Shown: in pieces, positions 24,881-38,838 of the stretch
Layout of the letters: each line of letters begins with the position of its first letter
How positions within the stretch are numbered: the stretch's first letter is position 1
Source: Struthio camelus
Taxonomy: Eukaryota; Chordata; Aves; Struthioniformes; Struthionidae
NCBI RefSeq assembly: GCF_040807025.1
Contig: NC_090943.1
Span: 135,791,950-135,855,949, forward strand
Direction of reading: 5' to 3'
Length of the DNA stretch: 64,000 bases
Notes under the pieces: generated by a model
What the model was told of the DNA's origin: nothing
The model's database searches: none
The model's input: the letters and a program-made list of their open reading frames with translations, nothing else
Made by a program: the position numbers and the translations under genes

Positions 24881-27800
24881 AATGAGGTTCTAGCCGAAAC
24901 ACTGGACTCCATACAGTCTGTTATTTGTTGGGCTTAGTTTGTGTGCACTATTAAAAACACACAATATAAAAATAAGCAAAGACCGATCACAGGCCAGTAG
25001 CTCCGTATGGTAATGGAAGTGAATTTCATTACCTTCATCTCCGAACATATCGTGAAACCCAACTTACTCAAGGTTTTAAAGAAGAATGCTATGAAGATGC
25101 AGCCTTGCTTAAGACTACTACAGTCTTGAATAGAGACTACTACAGTTTTGAACTGAGAAAGATTAACCTTGTTATACTGAAAAACATTCTTAAAATCATT
25201 GTTCATTTAAATATAGAAATGAAACACAGCAAAACACAAATATAATTATTAGGAAAAGGCTCTGTCTAATCTGTGCAGCGAATGCACCATTTGACATGTG
25301 TCAGGGTCTTGATTCTTTGAATGCAGAGACCAAAGGGTCCCACTGTCCAAAAAGTCTGAGTTTCCTTCCCAGGGAAGCTGAGACACGGAAGGGGATGGCA
25401 TGTTCCTCAATCTCTTTGTGAGGTGAACTCAAAATCTGGGACAAAGAAAACACTTTCGTGCTCCAGAATTAAGACGTTGGCAGCAGAAGGGCGTGGTTGT
25501 GCCTTTCTATGAACTCTGTGGCGATTGGGGAGCTCTAAAGAATCGGAGCTAAAACACTTACACAAGCAGCTCTCGATTAGTTCCTGAAGTATTTGCAGAA
25601 AGCATTCCAAGATTACCTATTGTTTGAGAGAAGTGGAACAAATGGCAAAGTTATCAGATTTTACTCACTGACATTAGAACACCCATGGGCAATTACGTGG
25701 TAATTTTCCAATTGTCAGTATGCTGTTATTTTTTTTACTAGTCGTATGCCAACTTTCAAAAAATAATAGAAACCACCAGATCAGTATCAGTGTTAGCAGC
25801 TGCAAAACTCTTAATAAAATAATACATGCTAATCACTCCAAAATTCACATTTCTCCTTTGAAGCTGGAAGTAAATTGTGCTTGTGTTCCTTAGGAAGCTC
25901 TCCACCCCTGCAACAATGAGATGTTATAAATGGTCACTCAAAACATGTACAAACTGTGCAAGAGAGCACCCTGGCAGTACTAGGAGTGGAATAACTGTAT
26001 TAAAGAGGTTCTTTGCCTCTAATTAGAGTGTGTTGGAGTGAGTTAACTGATCCTGCTCTCAGCTGTGTGCAAAGAAAATCCTAACGTACTGTTTGTGTTT
26101 CTCGAACAAAGCAGCTCTGAGCCCTTTTAAGTAGCTCCCTGGTGCTGCATTGCACTGGGCACTGAGACACTTCTAGAATTTGTGAAGAATTTTTGGAGTT
26201 TGCGCGTAGAAAAAAGAATTCCAGAGCGAAAAAAAACCTGTCATACAGAATAAATTACGTTAAAAGAGCTTCACCCAAGTCAAACATTTAACATTAGAAA
26301 CTAACAGAATTAAAATTGCCTGAGTCACTTTGTTTCTGACTCCCTGTTCATGCGTCAAAGATCTAGTCTTTTTAATACAGTAGAACATATTATTTCCACT
26401 CTCTTCTCATCAGCCCGTGGAATGGATGGTGCTCAGTGAATGTACAATTTTCCAGTGTTCAATTTGCAGTTCCGTACCTGATTTCCTGCCTGCTATTCAA
26501 ACTCCGCTGTAAAGATGGCAATATTAATGTTGTCACAGTCTTCTGAGTAACACTCCAATGTCTGACTGCTGTGCAAGCAATTATTAATATTTTTTCTACT
26601 GTGTTTCCCAAAATATTAACATATTTCCCAAAATATTAATATTATAACAATATTTAATATAAAATATTAAACATATTATTAATATAAACATATTTCCCAA
26701 AATATTAATATTAATATTAAGGCATTTAACTTGAATATGCTCTTAATGCATCTTTTCGAGCTTTCAGTTCTACAAACTTTTTGTGAGAATTGTCGAACAG
26801 TATTTGTTAAATCAGCACCTTACTGACTTCAATCACAGTTATGATTGAACACTTCTGTGCCGAACACTTCTGCAAATTAGACTCCAGGGCCTCTATGGGG
26901 CAACGGAAAAACGAGAAAGCACAGTGGTGGCTTGTGAAGAGTCTGGCTGAAGGACTTGTCATTACGCAGGAACCCTGCGGCAGAGGTGCGAAAAGCATCG
27001 GATTCTGCAGACTGGCTTTCCAGCACTTAAGCAACATGACATTCCTCTCTCTTCCTGTGATCCTTCTCCTCATTCATAAGATACCTTTCAACTTTTATAG
27101 CAGATGAAGCAACGATCGATCCTGCAGACAACAGACTCCTTCATGCGGAATCCTGAATCAAGCCTAAGAGAGAGGAGACAGGAAAGGAAACTCAGGAAGT
27201 GGGTGGAATCGAGCTCGGTGCTTAAACGCAGAAAGGGTGACTGTGCTTTTCCTGTACCTAATCCACAAATGGGACTTCATTGGAAAGGACTCAAATAAAC
27301 TAAACAGCTCTGCTCTACCTCTAACTTACACGTTTATATGTTTTTAAATCTATATCCTATGTTTTAATGTTGTAATGACTAGGGACAGAAGCTAGGCATA
27401 GTAGAAGTAAGGTATATATTTAACAGTAACAGTAACTTAACTATTAGATCCTGATTCCCCAGGAATTTAGTGGTTTTCCTTTCTCGTGATGTCTCTAAAC
27501 CAACATTTTATGTATTTACATTAGATAGGCTCTAGTTCAGGCAGAAGTTATGATCCATGGTTCAGGCATCACTGGTGAAATTCTGTGGTCTAGATGAAGC
27601 CTGAGTAGAGGACTACAGATAGATCCTACTGCCCTCAAAGTCTGAAAATAACATAATGTGACTGAACATAAAGGTAATCTGCCTTTACTGGATCACAATG
27701 GTAAACTGGTCTCAGCTGAAAATGAAAATGCAGCGGGAAATGGAGTGTTATAACCCAAGAGAGTTAATTGAAATCATTGGGCAAATCTTGCTGTGGCCCT

Positions 27801-30800
27801 ACCTACCCTCAGGGAGGACGCTCCCACCCCTGCTCTCCTTCACACTTGGCTAACACAGGATTCAGTGCTGGTAGCAAGAGCGGCGTGAGGAAATATGGGC
27901 TCTGATGCCTCAGTGGAAGTCTAGCATATTGTCTTAAAACACTAATAAGGATAAATTTGAACAGAAACCATACTGAACTGAGGTAGCTGAGATGGAGTCA
28001 GATGTTCTCCCTTTGCTGCTTTTGCTATGGGAACTGTAATCTCTGGCAGAAGGGGAAAAGAAATACTAAGCATGACAGTGACTCCAACTGTTACAGCAAT
28101 ATTCACCAGAAGGCATCTGTCAGAACTGGCGCTCTTCGGTCCTGCAGAGCTAACATTACACAGTTTTCATGAAGGCTGCCTTGGGAACTTAAGTTGCCTT
28201 AAGTGATCAGAACCTCACTTTATTGATGACTCATCTGAAGGTGTGCTTTACTGGCAGCACAGCAGCCTTGCGTGGCTGAAGAACTGTCTCCACCCTGATT
28301 CAGAACTCAGTAACTCCACACTCTGTCCTGTAGCTCAGGAATTTTTTTTGGAAGTCTGCCACCACACTTCTGATGACACTAAACCTGTTTAACTTATGAG
28401 AGCAGGCTCTTGAGCCGTATGGCTGCTGAAGCACCTATGTTTGTCAGCTTGTTAACAAAAGCAGTTATTTGTTCCCGTTTGTAAACTTTCTGGCTGTTTC
28501 AATGGTTCTGTCTTTTATCTGGAGTTTTGTCTTTATCTTCTTCACTTCCTGTTCTCTCTTACATCTATCTATTCTCCCTTACATCAACCTGTCATCCCTC
28601 ATCCATCAGTTCTTTCTTTTTCCTACTGTACCATGATTCTTTCCTGTATTTCTTTTCCACTTCTCTTTCCCTCCTTATGTTTTATGTCTTTTCATCTGCA
28701 AAGCAAAGCAATGACAAAAGGTAGTTTTGTGATCATTGCTTATTTAAGTTAAAAAATAATATAAAAACATATAGAAGGAGATGGGTAATTTGCAACAGTC
28801 CAGCAATTCTGGTACTTGAAAGTCAGAATTACCTGTTAAACATCAGTGCAGACAGCTAGTTTTCCAAATTATCCATCTGCATTCAGTTGCAATACAATTT
28901 TCTCAGGCCAGAAGGCTGATCCACATGTAAATCTAGTGGATTGTGCTTTCGACAGCTTATTTAAGTAGTTCCGTCTTCAACTCTCTTTAGTCTGATCTGG
29001 ACAGGTGGTCAGCCTGACATTTTCAGGGCACTTTCATATGTCTGTTAAAACAACATGCCTTATTTTTCTTTTCCCCTACGCAATGAAGACATTGTTTACT
29101 GCCACAGTTCCCTTTAACCAAAAAAAGCTTTGGCAGGATAGATATATGATTATGAAGAAGAATATATCACAGAAGAGGATTCAAGCCACGATTAGTAGAG
29201 TTCTACTGCAATACGGATGGAACTAACTCTTCAATTCTTCTTTCATATCCTCCAATAAATGCTTTGAAACAAAAACTAGCCCACAAAGAGGAGGAAAATA
29301 TAATATTTAAATAATTCTAGTACTAGAACACATGTATTTTGTCTTGAAAGACTAGAATGCAGATCAGTAGCATAGTTGTGTGCCTAGAGCATGGACAGCC
29401 CCACCCTTTGTCTAGTTCTTTGCATTTTGCGCAGTCCAGTAAAGCTCAGATGTACATTAAAAGACACATTTATTTACTTACCGCCACTCTAAGATTTCCC
29501 ATACCTAGGCTACATGTCAGCAGCCATGCACAAAAGACACTCTCAGAGAATGATCCTATGTTTGTATATAGATCTGAAGTAAAAGTGACAGAGGCTTCTG
29601 AAACATCAGAACAACTATTCAAAGAAATATGGGACGATAACTTCTCTCTGCCCACCAGGGCTGGTGTTGCTAATCCAGCTTCTCCCTAAACTTTTGGAAG
29701 AATTCTCCAATCCCTTGGCCTCTAAAGTGGCCACAGTAACCACTGAAACCACCACAAAGGGGAAGAGGAACGCATTGGTGGCTTCAAATTACCTCTGATT
29801 CCCCATTGACCCCTGTCTCCCCTCAGAGCTGGAGCAGGCCATAGGCTGAAGAAAGAGTCCCCGCTTCAACCACAGGTCATAAGCTGGCTCCCGTCTCCCA
29901 GCACTCAAACATCATCCTGCCATGGAGGCAGGAGGAAGGTGAAGGACCTCTTTATTTCCTTCCATATCACAGCTCGTGGAGGATGCTGCTGTGCAGGCTG
30001 ATCACCTCAGGAGCAAAATGAGTGCATAGTCAACCTGCTCAGCAACTGGATGTGAGGGCTTGCTGAACTGGCACGAACCCGAGCTACAGGCCTAGAGGGA
30101 TACCGACACCTGCATAAAAAGCATGGAGATATGTGTATACAGTAGACTGGTTTTGAAGATTCCATCCTTCTCACAGCGTAAATACTGATGTCATTGATTA
30201 TTTTTTAATGTTCACAAACATGCCTGCCTAGTCCTTCACAAACTGCCCAGCCAGTTTCTGCCTTCTCCTGTAATGTTGCCAAAGCCCTGCAACTATCCTC
30301 CCATCTGTTGAAGCTAAGAAGAAACTAATTTCATCTAGGTGGCTTTTCCCTTGGAGATCGGGGAAGGGGGGACAGGACAGCAAAACAACCTCTCTCTCTT
30401 ACTGTCCTTCTTCTGTCTCCATTTAAGCTGTTTGCTAAACCAACAGGGAGGGTAACTGTAAATGTGTTTGGTGCTTTCTTATTGGTAGTTGAGCCTTTTT
30501 GCTGATTTGGAGCCTTTGTTTTGACTTGCTTGATTAGGCTAATCATGGCTTAGGACAGAATAGAGTTAAAGGCTTTTTATCTTTTCCCTGACAATAGCGT
30601 CTCCCAGATGTCCTCTCTTACAATACTTCAGTTTGCATTTGGGGAAGCAGACTTGGAGTTCACAAACTGCATTTTTTGATTTTAGATGAATATAAACCTT
30701 TGCAGTCTATGAGCACATCTGTTCTGCTCCACTAAGGAGTATTCAGTCCGTTTGGCCAGACCACTAGTGTGAATTAAAACAAAACCCAAAACAAAATGTA

Positions 30801-31104
30801 GATAGAGCAGGCATCAGGTCTTGAGCACCAACTGTTGCACTCTGCAGATCTACTCCTATTGTTTTATACCATTTGCTACCACTGACATAAACTTGGACGG
30901 CTAGGGACCTTCCAACGACTCAATCTCCATGACTGCTAGATGGAAATGTTAAGTGAGTAGTGCGTATGATGGAGTAGAAGACATGAATTAAGAGCTACCC
31001 TTACTGTTTAGAGAAGGGTGGCTTAACGCAGGGAGATGAATTCATGCAATGAGTTGCAGAAGAGTAAATAGTAATGATATGTGGGAGGCAGGAGGACTAT
31101 GCAC
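24881..31104. other. Intergenic DNA, no gene seen
   Basis: AT-rich unique sequence between SDCBP and CYP7A1. It contains an ATATT-rich imperfect repeat cluster at 26581-26722 and a 22-bp-period duplication at 25112-25152. ORFs up to about 110 codons (for example 29357-29689) have no recognisable features. Confidence 0.5.
26581..26722. repeat. Imperfect tandem ATATT-rich repeat
   Basis: The 16-mer TTTCCCAAAATATTAA occurs at 604-619, 624-639 and 693-708 of the 26-kb block (that is 26604, 26624 and 26693), separated by AATATTA/TTAATAT words. The first two copies are spaced exactly 20 bp. It looks like local duplication or slippage. Confidence 0.8.
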
Positions 31105-31281
31105 AGGAAAGAAAGAAAGAAAGAGAGAGACAAAGAGAGAAAGGGAGAGAGAGGCAGAAAAAGAAAGAAAAAGGAAAGAGAGAAAGAAAGAGAAAGAAAG
31201 AAAGGAAAAGAAAAAGAAAGAAAGAGAAAGGAAAAAAGAAAGAAAAAGAAAGAAAGAAAGAGGAAGGAAGGAAGGAAGGAG
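31105..31281 (+). repeat. Purine-rich (GAAA)n/(GGAA)n microsatellite
   Basis: Polypurine tract of AAAG and GGAA units. Bases 31156-31281 contain no pyrimidine at all (126 nt), and 31105-31154 has only one interruption. Apparent ORFs in every frame (Lys/Arg/Glu-rich, or Phe/Ser/Leu on the other strand) are artefacts of the repeat. Confidence 0.95.
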
Positions 31282-31284
31282 TGA

Positions 31285-34200
31285 GCAAAGTGAAAGAGAG
31301 CAAAGCAGACAGTTCTACATTCTCTGCTCCATCTGCTGGGGCAGCCAAGAATAGCTTGTCATATTCTTCAAGCTGATTGTGTTGTAGTAATTTTCTACTG
31401 GCTTCTTACGTAACTCTCTTTCTGTAAACAGTTATTTAGTAATAGTAAGCAGTATCATTTTTGTAACCAGAACTGAACTTTGCTTGATTTATCCCTATTC
31501 AGTGTTTGAATGCCTGTAATTAGGCTTTTAAATATAATAGGATATTTTAGAAGCTGTTGTTTTGTTATCAAATGATACTACTCAACCATAAATCTAAAAG
31601 AAAAATGCTTGCTTTGAGAACATGCAGGTTGCTGCACTGAATGAGTAGTCGCAACTCTTAATTTTTTGTTCTGCATCCAGTATCCATTTTGTTTCCCTGC
31701 TTGGGTCCCCAACTCAGTTCTCTTTTGTCACCACTTTCATTTTTACTTTTCTTTTCAGGTTGTTATCTATGGCACCTAGAAAAAGTAATTTACTTAAATC
31801 TTGCTACTCTGAATTGCTACCAGCAAACATAGTTTTTGTGATGCCCTTTTCTACAGTTTTAAGGAAACCTGCCAAGAATGCTGCATATTATTAAAATACT
31901 TTCATTCAAATGAAGGAAAGGATGGTATATGTTCCTGAGATTTAGTTTATAACACTTGGTATTAGAGGGAAGATAGTATCACTGTATGATCCAGGTTTTA
32001 ACAGAAAGGCTAATAAATTTTGAATTGGCATTCCAAAAGAACAAAGACAATCCCAGGGAGAAAATGAATTGATATGGTATAAGGAAATGAAGTTCATTGT
32101 TTGATATATAAGCATGCTCAGAGGATGCTCTGAGATAAACATATAAATATTAGTTTGTTCATTCAATGAAACATCTTCCTCTATAAAGTTAAATTCAATT
32201 TTAAATGTTCAGGGGCAATTATCTTGAAGGAGGATGCAAACAAACCCAACTTCCCAAGCCTGCCTAACTTGATTATCAGTCTGTATTGATTATCCCAATG
32301 CAAATACAATGCATTGTACATGCAGAATGCTTCATAACAAAAAAACCCGACAAGTTCAGAGAAATCACAAAGGTCTCAGAGGACAAAAGAGTTGTATCTC
32401 TACCATACTACATTCACACAATCTACAGGGGGAAAAAAAAAAGGTACAGTATTTTCCTGGAGCTAGATGGCTCACAAATGTTGCAGAAGGCAGAGTACAA
32501 TGTAAGCAAAGTCTGCCTTTTGAACAACTATGACAGTTGCTAAAGCAGAGCAGTAGAATGCTGCTGCAATAGCATTAAATTATTATAGATTATATAATCA
32601 CTAAATACTTAGATGGATCAATGAAGCATTATTCTCTATAGCATATTTAATATCATTTTATTGAGATTCTTGTATATACTCAGTCCTTATTTAGGTACAC
32701 AAGACTACCACCATTTTTATTGGTCTAAGAACATAGAGGAAATGGTGAAACAGAATAGTTTAGGAATTTGCAGGATTTGCTTCTGGAGCTAGAGTCTCTG
32801 TGGAAGAGATGACATTTCCGGCATGATCAGTTGATAACAGCAGCTAGTTTAAACTGTTGTTACAGAGCTCTAAAATAGTAGTGAAAACAAAGTGGGATCA
32901 GAAAAGGCAACAATCAAGTGATGTCATGATTCCAGTTCCTAGTACTATTTTTTCCATAAGGGGAAGCACAGAAAAAAAAGGAGTGCAGCAGCGATGAGGT
33001 GCTGTACTGCTTGACTACCCTTAACTGCTCACTGCCAGGGCAGGTCTGTGCCCAAGCGTAGCCGGAAACCGGCACTGACCTCTGGAAAACAGAAGGGGCT
33101 GATGAGCTGGATCGATTTCTGGACATACGGTGTCACCTCAACACTAATACTGAACAAAGATCTTCAATTTCTGGACTGTCCCTTCAATACAAAAGCCAGT
33201 GTGATCACAGCTGTCATACCACCCTAAAAAAGACTGGTTTTCACTCATTGATAGAGAATAGTAAAATCTTGATCCTGTTGGAGTCAATGGCAAAAATCTC
33301 AGTGACCCCAGAAAAGCCAGGTTTTCAGCCCAGCCCTCAGGAACCTCAGCAGTGTTACCCGGCATATCTGCACAGGCCTGCCTGCAAACTACCTACGTTC
33401 GGAACAAACCGAGGTTTGCCTTCCCCAGAAACTCATAGTATAATAACTCTACAGTTGTATGTAAAGACAAAGAGAAAGATAACCTTTTAAATGGGTACAG
33501 TTAGGTTTCCAAAGGTCACTTAGAACAAGTATTATTATTACTTTATAGAAATAGGAAACATAAATACTGAGTAGCAAAGTACAATGACTGCTGAAGAATA
33601 CAACACACGAGTGCTGCCTCAATAGGTTTACCAGTAGGTGGTGATATGCAATTATTTATCAGTAATTTTCTAGATGCAAAAGATTTGGAGTTATTAGCAG
33701 CCGCACTGTGGGACTTCTACACTTTTGTCTCACATTTTCCTTCCGTGTTGCTCCACCTTTTTGAGATCTCTTTTGCATATTTCACAGTTGCCATGCGTCT
33801 CCTGGTTCTGATGTGCCAGAGACTCCTCCTGATCTCTGAACTGCAGTGTTGCTCTCGCACTGCTTTTTCGGTTCTGTTTTGTTCTCTTTCCAGTCTCACA
33901 AAATATGCAGGAGGGAAAAGTAAATCATTCATTCACAGGGTGCACCTCTTTTTACTTCCACTAAATAAACTAATTTTATAGTTAGTTTTATGTAAATTTG
34001 CTGTTTATTGCAAAAGGTAGTGAGCAGTCTTTTGTAACTCAGTCACACCCTTCTGCACTCGAATGCTCCTGAGTTATGAAGCTATCAGTAGCTGTGGAAA
34101 AAATGATTCACTTCAGTTTGCCTATCTACTATTGTCTATTTAAACACCGTGGGTGGGTCAGGGTTAATGAAAGTCATATGGATACAGCATATGAGTTGAA

Positions 34201-37200
34201 ACCAGAGTTTGGGTAGCTATTGAGTTGTTTCTGAGCGGCTGCACAAAATAAGCCAGAAGTCTCTCATAGACTTCAGGAATCATAGCAGCTCCTTTCCAAA
34301 AGTGGGCTGGGCCCGTCTGCTTTATGGGAAGAGTATTGGCTCCAAGGAGGCCGTGACCATGACCATGTATGGTTCACAGAGTGAAGCAGAGGTGTGGGAC
34401 AAGTGGCAGTCTCTGTGCACCGCCAGTGGGCATACCTAGGAGAAAAAGCTCCTGGAGCCTTTTGGGGGCACCTAGTGCAAGGTAACTCTGCATCATTCCC
34501 TGCACAAGTCCCAAGTCCTGGCCCAGAAAACTCAACAAAACCCTTATATCTGCTGATCCTCCAACCAGCATGGGCAGCCGTGCTCATAGTGAGATGGAAG
34601 TGGATGCTAAACACATCTTACTGGGAAAAACGTCAGCATGCTGCTTAGTCTGCATTCATATCCTCTCTGAGTTGCTCCTTTTGGACTGGTTCTAGCTTAG
34701 CATTCATTAAGACTTACAGAAAAGATCAAATGGCAGTTGTTAAAAAGTTAACCCATGTCTCATTAACTTATGCTAATTACCATCAAACTCCACAGCAATG
34801 CATTGCTGAGTTTTTCCACTGTTCTTAAGGGATTAACACCCAAGACTGGCATATTTAAAACTGTAAAGGCCTCATGTATTCAAATGTACGTGTGCTTTGT
34901 TCCCAGTGGTATCATTGGCCTGGGACAAGCGTTGAGCCCAAGTCATGTTGGTTCTTTTTTACTGATATTCCTCTTACCATTTATGCCAAAAGTCTGCTTC
35001 ACAAAGCAGGGCAAAACCAGTCAGTACGTTTTTTTTTTTGACTGTATCCATATCATCTTTGGGTTGCCTTTTCAATACCGGGGCAAGAAAGCCACCACCC
35101 TCAAAGCATAAAGTGTTGTGGAAAATATACTATCTGTCAATTAGAGCGGTGGCTGCAGGCGGCCCCAGAGAACTGCCTAGACATAGCCTCAGGTCCTGCT
35201 ATGTAAATTGGAAGGCAACTGGCTGAGCTTTGGCTGTGGGAAGCGGGACACAGTGTCCAAACAGATGATGTATCTCTGTCTATCTGAAACCACAGAACTT
35301 TATAATATGATATCCAGAGCTTTGAGGCGCCCTACTGGTGTTAGTGAAAAATCAGGAAAGTGTAAAGTCCAGTAGTATATATGAATGGAGAATCATATTT
35401 CTCATCTGCTGAATTTGGGTAAATATCTGTGGCAGACAATGCTACTGCTTGCTTACATTTTTTACAGGACACATATGACAGGCTGCAGTCTGCTGTGGTA
35501 CTGGCTGGCTTTGGACTATAACTGGTTTATTTAAGAAACTAGGTGGGAGATGATCTAGTATTATTAAGCACCTCGAACTATGAGAGAGTAACTGTTCTGT
35601 TGTTGCAGCCATTTATCAAAGGTGCTGCAAAATAAAGGTCTCTTAAATGGAGAAGAGGGGGCACATTTTATTTTCCTGCCACAAAGAGCAATTACTTAAG
35701 GTAGACTGCCAAACAGCTCCAGTCCTTGCTTATACCAGGTTACACTTTCAGTGCTGTTATATATGTACAAGTTAAAAAGAGAGAAGAAAGCGGACAGATT
35801 TTAGAGTAGTTGCTCTTTCTGCTATGGCAGCAGCGTGGCATTTGTAAATGCTATTATCATCACACTGAGCTGCAGCTAACCGAAATATGCAAGGAAAAGG
35901 CAGATATGACTGACAGCTCTACCTGCTGCAACACATTACAGTGTGAGGTGACACAGGTGTCTATCGCTGGATAAACATTGTTGCAGTGTAAGTGTTAGAC
36001 ACAAAGCTGACAGAACCTTCCGACTTTGCTGTTAAGTGTTGTTTGGATATAAAAAGGCTGAGACCTGTACACATGCAATAACAGAAGTAGACTCAAACAT
36101 AATAAAATGTTCATACTTGTTTAGGATGAGGAAATGAGTGTTTAGTCAAAGATGACATCCAGAACCGACATTTCCCATAATGGGAACGAGCAGGAAATGA
36201 GAACGTGTGAATTATATAAAGTGATTGTGGTATACCAAGCTCACTGCAGCAGATGAAAAGTATATTTTTCTAGGAAAATGAAAGAAACACCTCTTTCTGA
36301 AAGGGAGTGGGGTGGAAGACTGGATTTTGACCTGACATGCAAAAGGAAGTGGTTTTTAGATTAAATAAGGGCAAAATTCAGTGGAGTAAAAAGTATATTT
36401 TTCTCAGAAATAAAAATAAAAATTGCCTCAAATCTAATGGCATTTGTATAGTTATCCTGGGTCTCACTACCTACCTTGGTTTGAAGCCAGAGAAACATTC
36501 CCATCTATCAGATTTGCAGCTTGATGCCTTCAGTGTTGTACTTGAAGTGGTAGACTTTGGCAAAAGGTCCAAGCCTTTACTGTTTTATTACCCCACTGTA
36601 GGGACATCAGCAAAAACTGGTACAAAAGTGAACTTGAAAAATGACTACAAACTAGTAGTTTCTCTCTTAGAAACATTAGACCTTGAGTAACTCATGAGAC
36701 ATCACTATATACTGTCTGAACCTCCTGCTGGGTGGCTGCATGCCAGGTACTAGGGGGAAGCCAAAGTTTGACCCCTCATTGGTGAGCAACTGAAATGAAA
36801 AGAGGCGTAATCTTAACTGATTAGGGCAGTATCGTAACATAAATAATATAGCCATGTCCTGTTTTCAGTGATGATCCAACATCCGCATTATGGTAAGCTA
36901 GTCATGGAGCATGTTCATTTCAAACAAAAAGCAGCACAATAAAATAGCACTCATAATTATTTCCTTAACTTTTCTTACAGTGTTTAATTGAAAGACAAGA
37001 GGTGATTTCTATTTAATGAGCACTGAATTCATCCCAGATTACCCTTTCTCCTTTCTGAGCACCAAGAGTGCTCCCCTACCCACAGCACAGCCTTGAGGAA
37101 AAACAGCAGGGAGCAGCCTGACTTTTTCTCTACGAAATAAGAGTATATCCAGGAGCACCTGTGACACTGACCTTTGGGCAGCTGGAATACCTCCAGCAGT

Positions 37201-38560
37201 TATTTTATGTCTGGGTGTCTCCAGCCCAGAGCTAATAGACTGTTCATTCCGATCTCTCCCTTCTTGGCCCCTCAGGATCTGAACTAATAGCAATGCAATG
37301 TGCAGTTCGGCATAAGCTTTGTTCTCCAAGCAAGTCTGTTTTCTAGGAACTTCCCCCAGACATCTCTGTCCCAAACCTTTGAGTCCCTCCACCTCCCCCA
37401 CTAAGAAAGTCACTCATATCTCATTTAGGGCCAAAATTATTCTACTGAGAAGGAGAAGGAGTCAACACTGCTATGAAAGGTCCTGCCACTTGGGTCTGCT
37501 GGGAAGGTTCAGATTAGGATATGTATTCCTCTGACATGGAGAACGTATCTTAGCTTGTAGTCTTTCGGGCTCATAATGGTGCAGGTAGGCGAGAGAAAGA
37601 CTTGAAGCTTGGGAGTTAAGGTAACGAAAGGATTCTGAGTTTTAAAACACAGAGGAGTGGAATCAGAGCAGTGAGGTGCATAGAACTAAAATTCAGGGCA
37701 GGTTATGAGATAAGAAGAGGAAGTCTCTAGATGATTTCTGTAATTGGAGCAGTGGGACAATGTAAGGGTTTGTGATATCTGGTTAAAGGAGATCTCTGAG
37801 CAAAAATGACTGGTTAAATGGAGAATTAGGAAGGTCTTAATAATCTACGAACAAGGTATGGTGGAACTGAATGTGGATGATCAGAGAAAATGGGGACATA
37901 GGGATATATTTAAGTAGGACAGAATAAATTTGGCAAATAAATAAAGTGTATAATAAGAATAAAGTGAAGAAGCTTATTGTTCTAGGTCTTCTGAAAATTC
38001 AATATGTTCTTCAGAGATTTCCTGAAGCAGGACTAGAGGCCATATTCCAAGGCCGTAAAGTTGGCTGAACTGGTGCTGTACAGTTTGGGGCAAAGGCAAA
38101 AGGCAGAAGAATTAAATGGGAAGATAAAGGTGAATTGGAGACAGAAGACGATCCAAAGACACTGAGAAACAGTGAGGTGATCTAATTCTACTTTCTTCTC
38201 TCTTGCTCTGCATCATAGAAAGCCCATTTTATCCTTTCTACTAGAGAAACTTTGTTAGAGGGAGTAAGTCCATTTCTATAGCAGTGTCTTTTTCCCCAGC
38301 CAAACCTTACCGATGCACATTAGAGCCTAGTCGATCTACAAGAAATAAAAGGGAGATGAGTAGGCTGGCGGCTGAAGGAAAACAATAACTTTACCCACCA
38401 TTTAGTCCAGCCTGAATCTACTGGACACCTGTCAGTAGCCATTTCATTTATTGCTAAACTTGACCTATAAACTGTAGTTGGTAAATCTACAGGACAGATC
38501 AAAACACACCTGAGAGACCTTCAAATTATCAACTATTACAGCTGTTTGATTATTTTGGAA
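31285..38560. other. Intergenic DNA upstream of CYP7A1, no gene seen
   Basis: Unique, mostly AT-rich sequence. A slightly GC-richer patch at 34270-34620 is open in several frames on both strands but resembles no protein I know. A 117-codon open frame at 36337-36690 has no splice or domain support. Distal enhancers of CYP7A1 could lie here but cannot be named from sequence alone. Confidence 0.45.
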
Positions 38561-38584
38561 CTGCTACTGATATGTGATATCAGC

Positions 38585-38743
38585 TCAAGGCCATATCTGC
38601 AACTGTCTAGATCAATCCAATGAAGGTCTCTACAGAAAGACGCCAGAACAAAGACAAAAGAGACTGTCCAGAAATGGTTAATTAATAGCTTGTTAGTTGA
38701 CTGAATCCCGTTACATACACTGGTGCACCTACTGTATATAAAA
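38585..38743 (+). promoter_or_regulatory. CYP7A1: CYP7A1 proximal promoter
   Basis: TATA box TATATAAAA at 38735-38743 implies transcription start near 38765 and a 5' UTR of about 75 nt. TCAAGGCCA at 38585-38593 is a perfect LRH-1 (NR5A2/CPF) extended half-site. In mammalian CYP7A1 the same motif forms part of bile-acid response element II, where LRH-1 activates and SHP represses. GTTAATTAATAGC at 38677-38689 resembles an HNF-1 site. The motifs are seen; their use in this species is inferred from the conserved family biology. Confidence 0.8.
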
Positions 38744-38838
38744 AGTGACCTATCTTCTGTATCATTCTCAGCCACCTCTTCTGCCATACTGGCAGTTACC
38801 AGGTTTTCCACTTGGAAGTTTTTGGACGTTGACCTAAA

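Noticed and set aside
31049-31376. Lys/Arg/Glu-rich ORFs of about 100 codons
   Set aside because: Pure products of the GAAA/GGAA microsatellite, open in several frames and strands at once.
34270-34650. Overlapping ORFs on both strands, locally GC-richer
   Set aside because: Open on both strands without homology that I recognise; probably chance or an old unidentified repeat.
36337-36690. 117-codon + strand ORF upstream of CYP7A1
   Set aside because: No recognisable domain, no promoter or splice context, AT-biased composition; length is unremarkable for AT-rich DNA of this extent.
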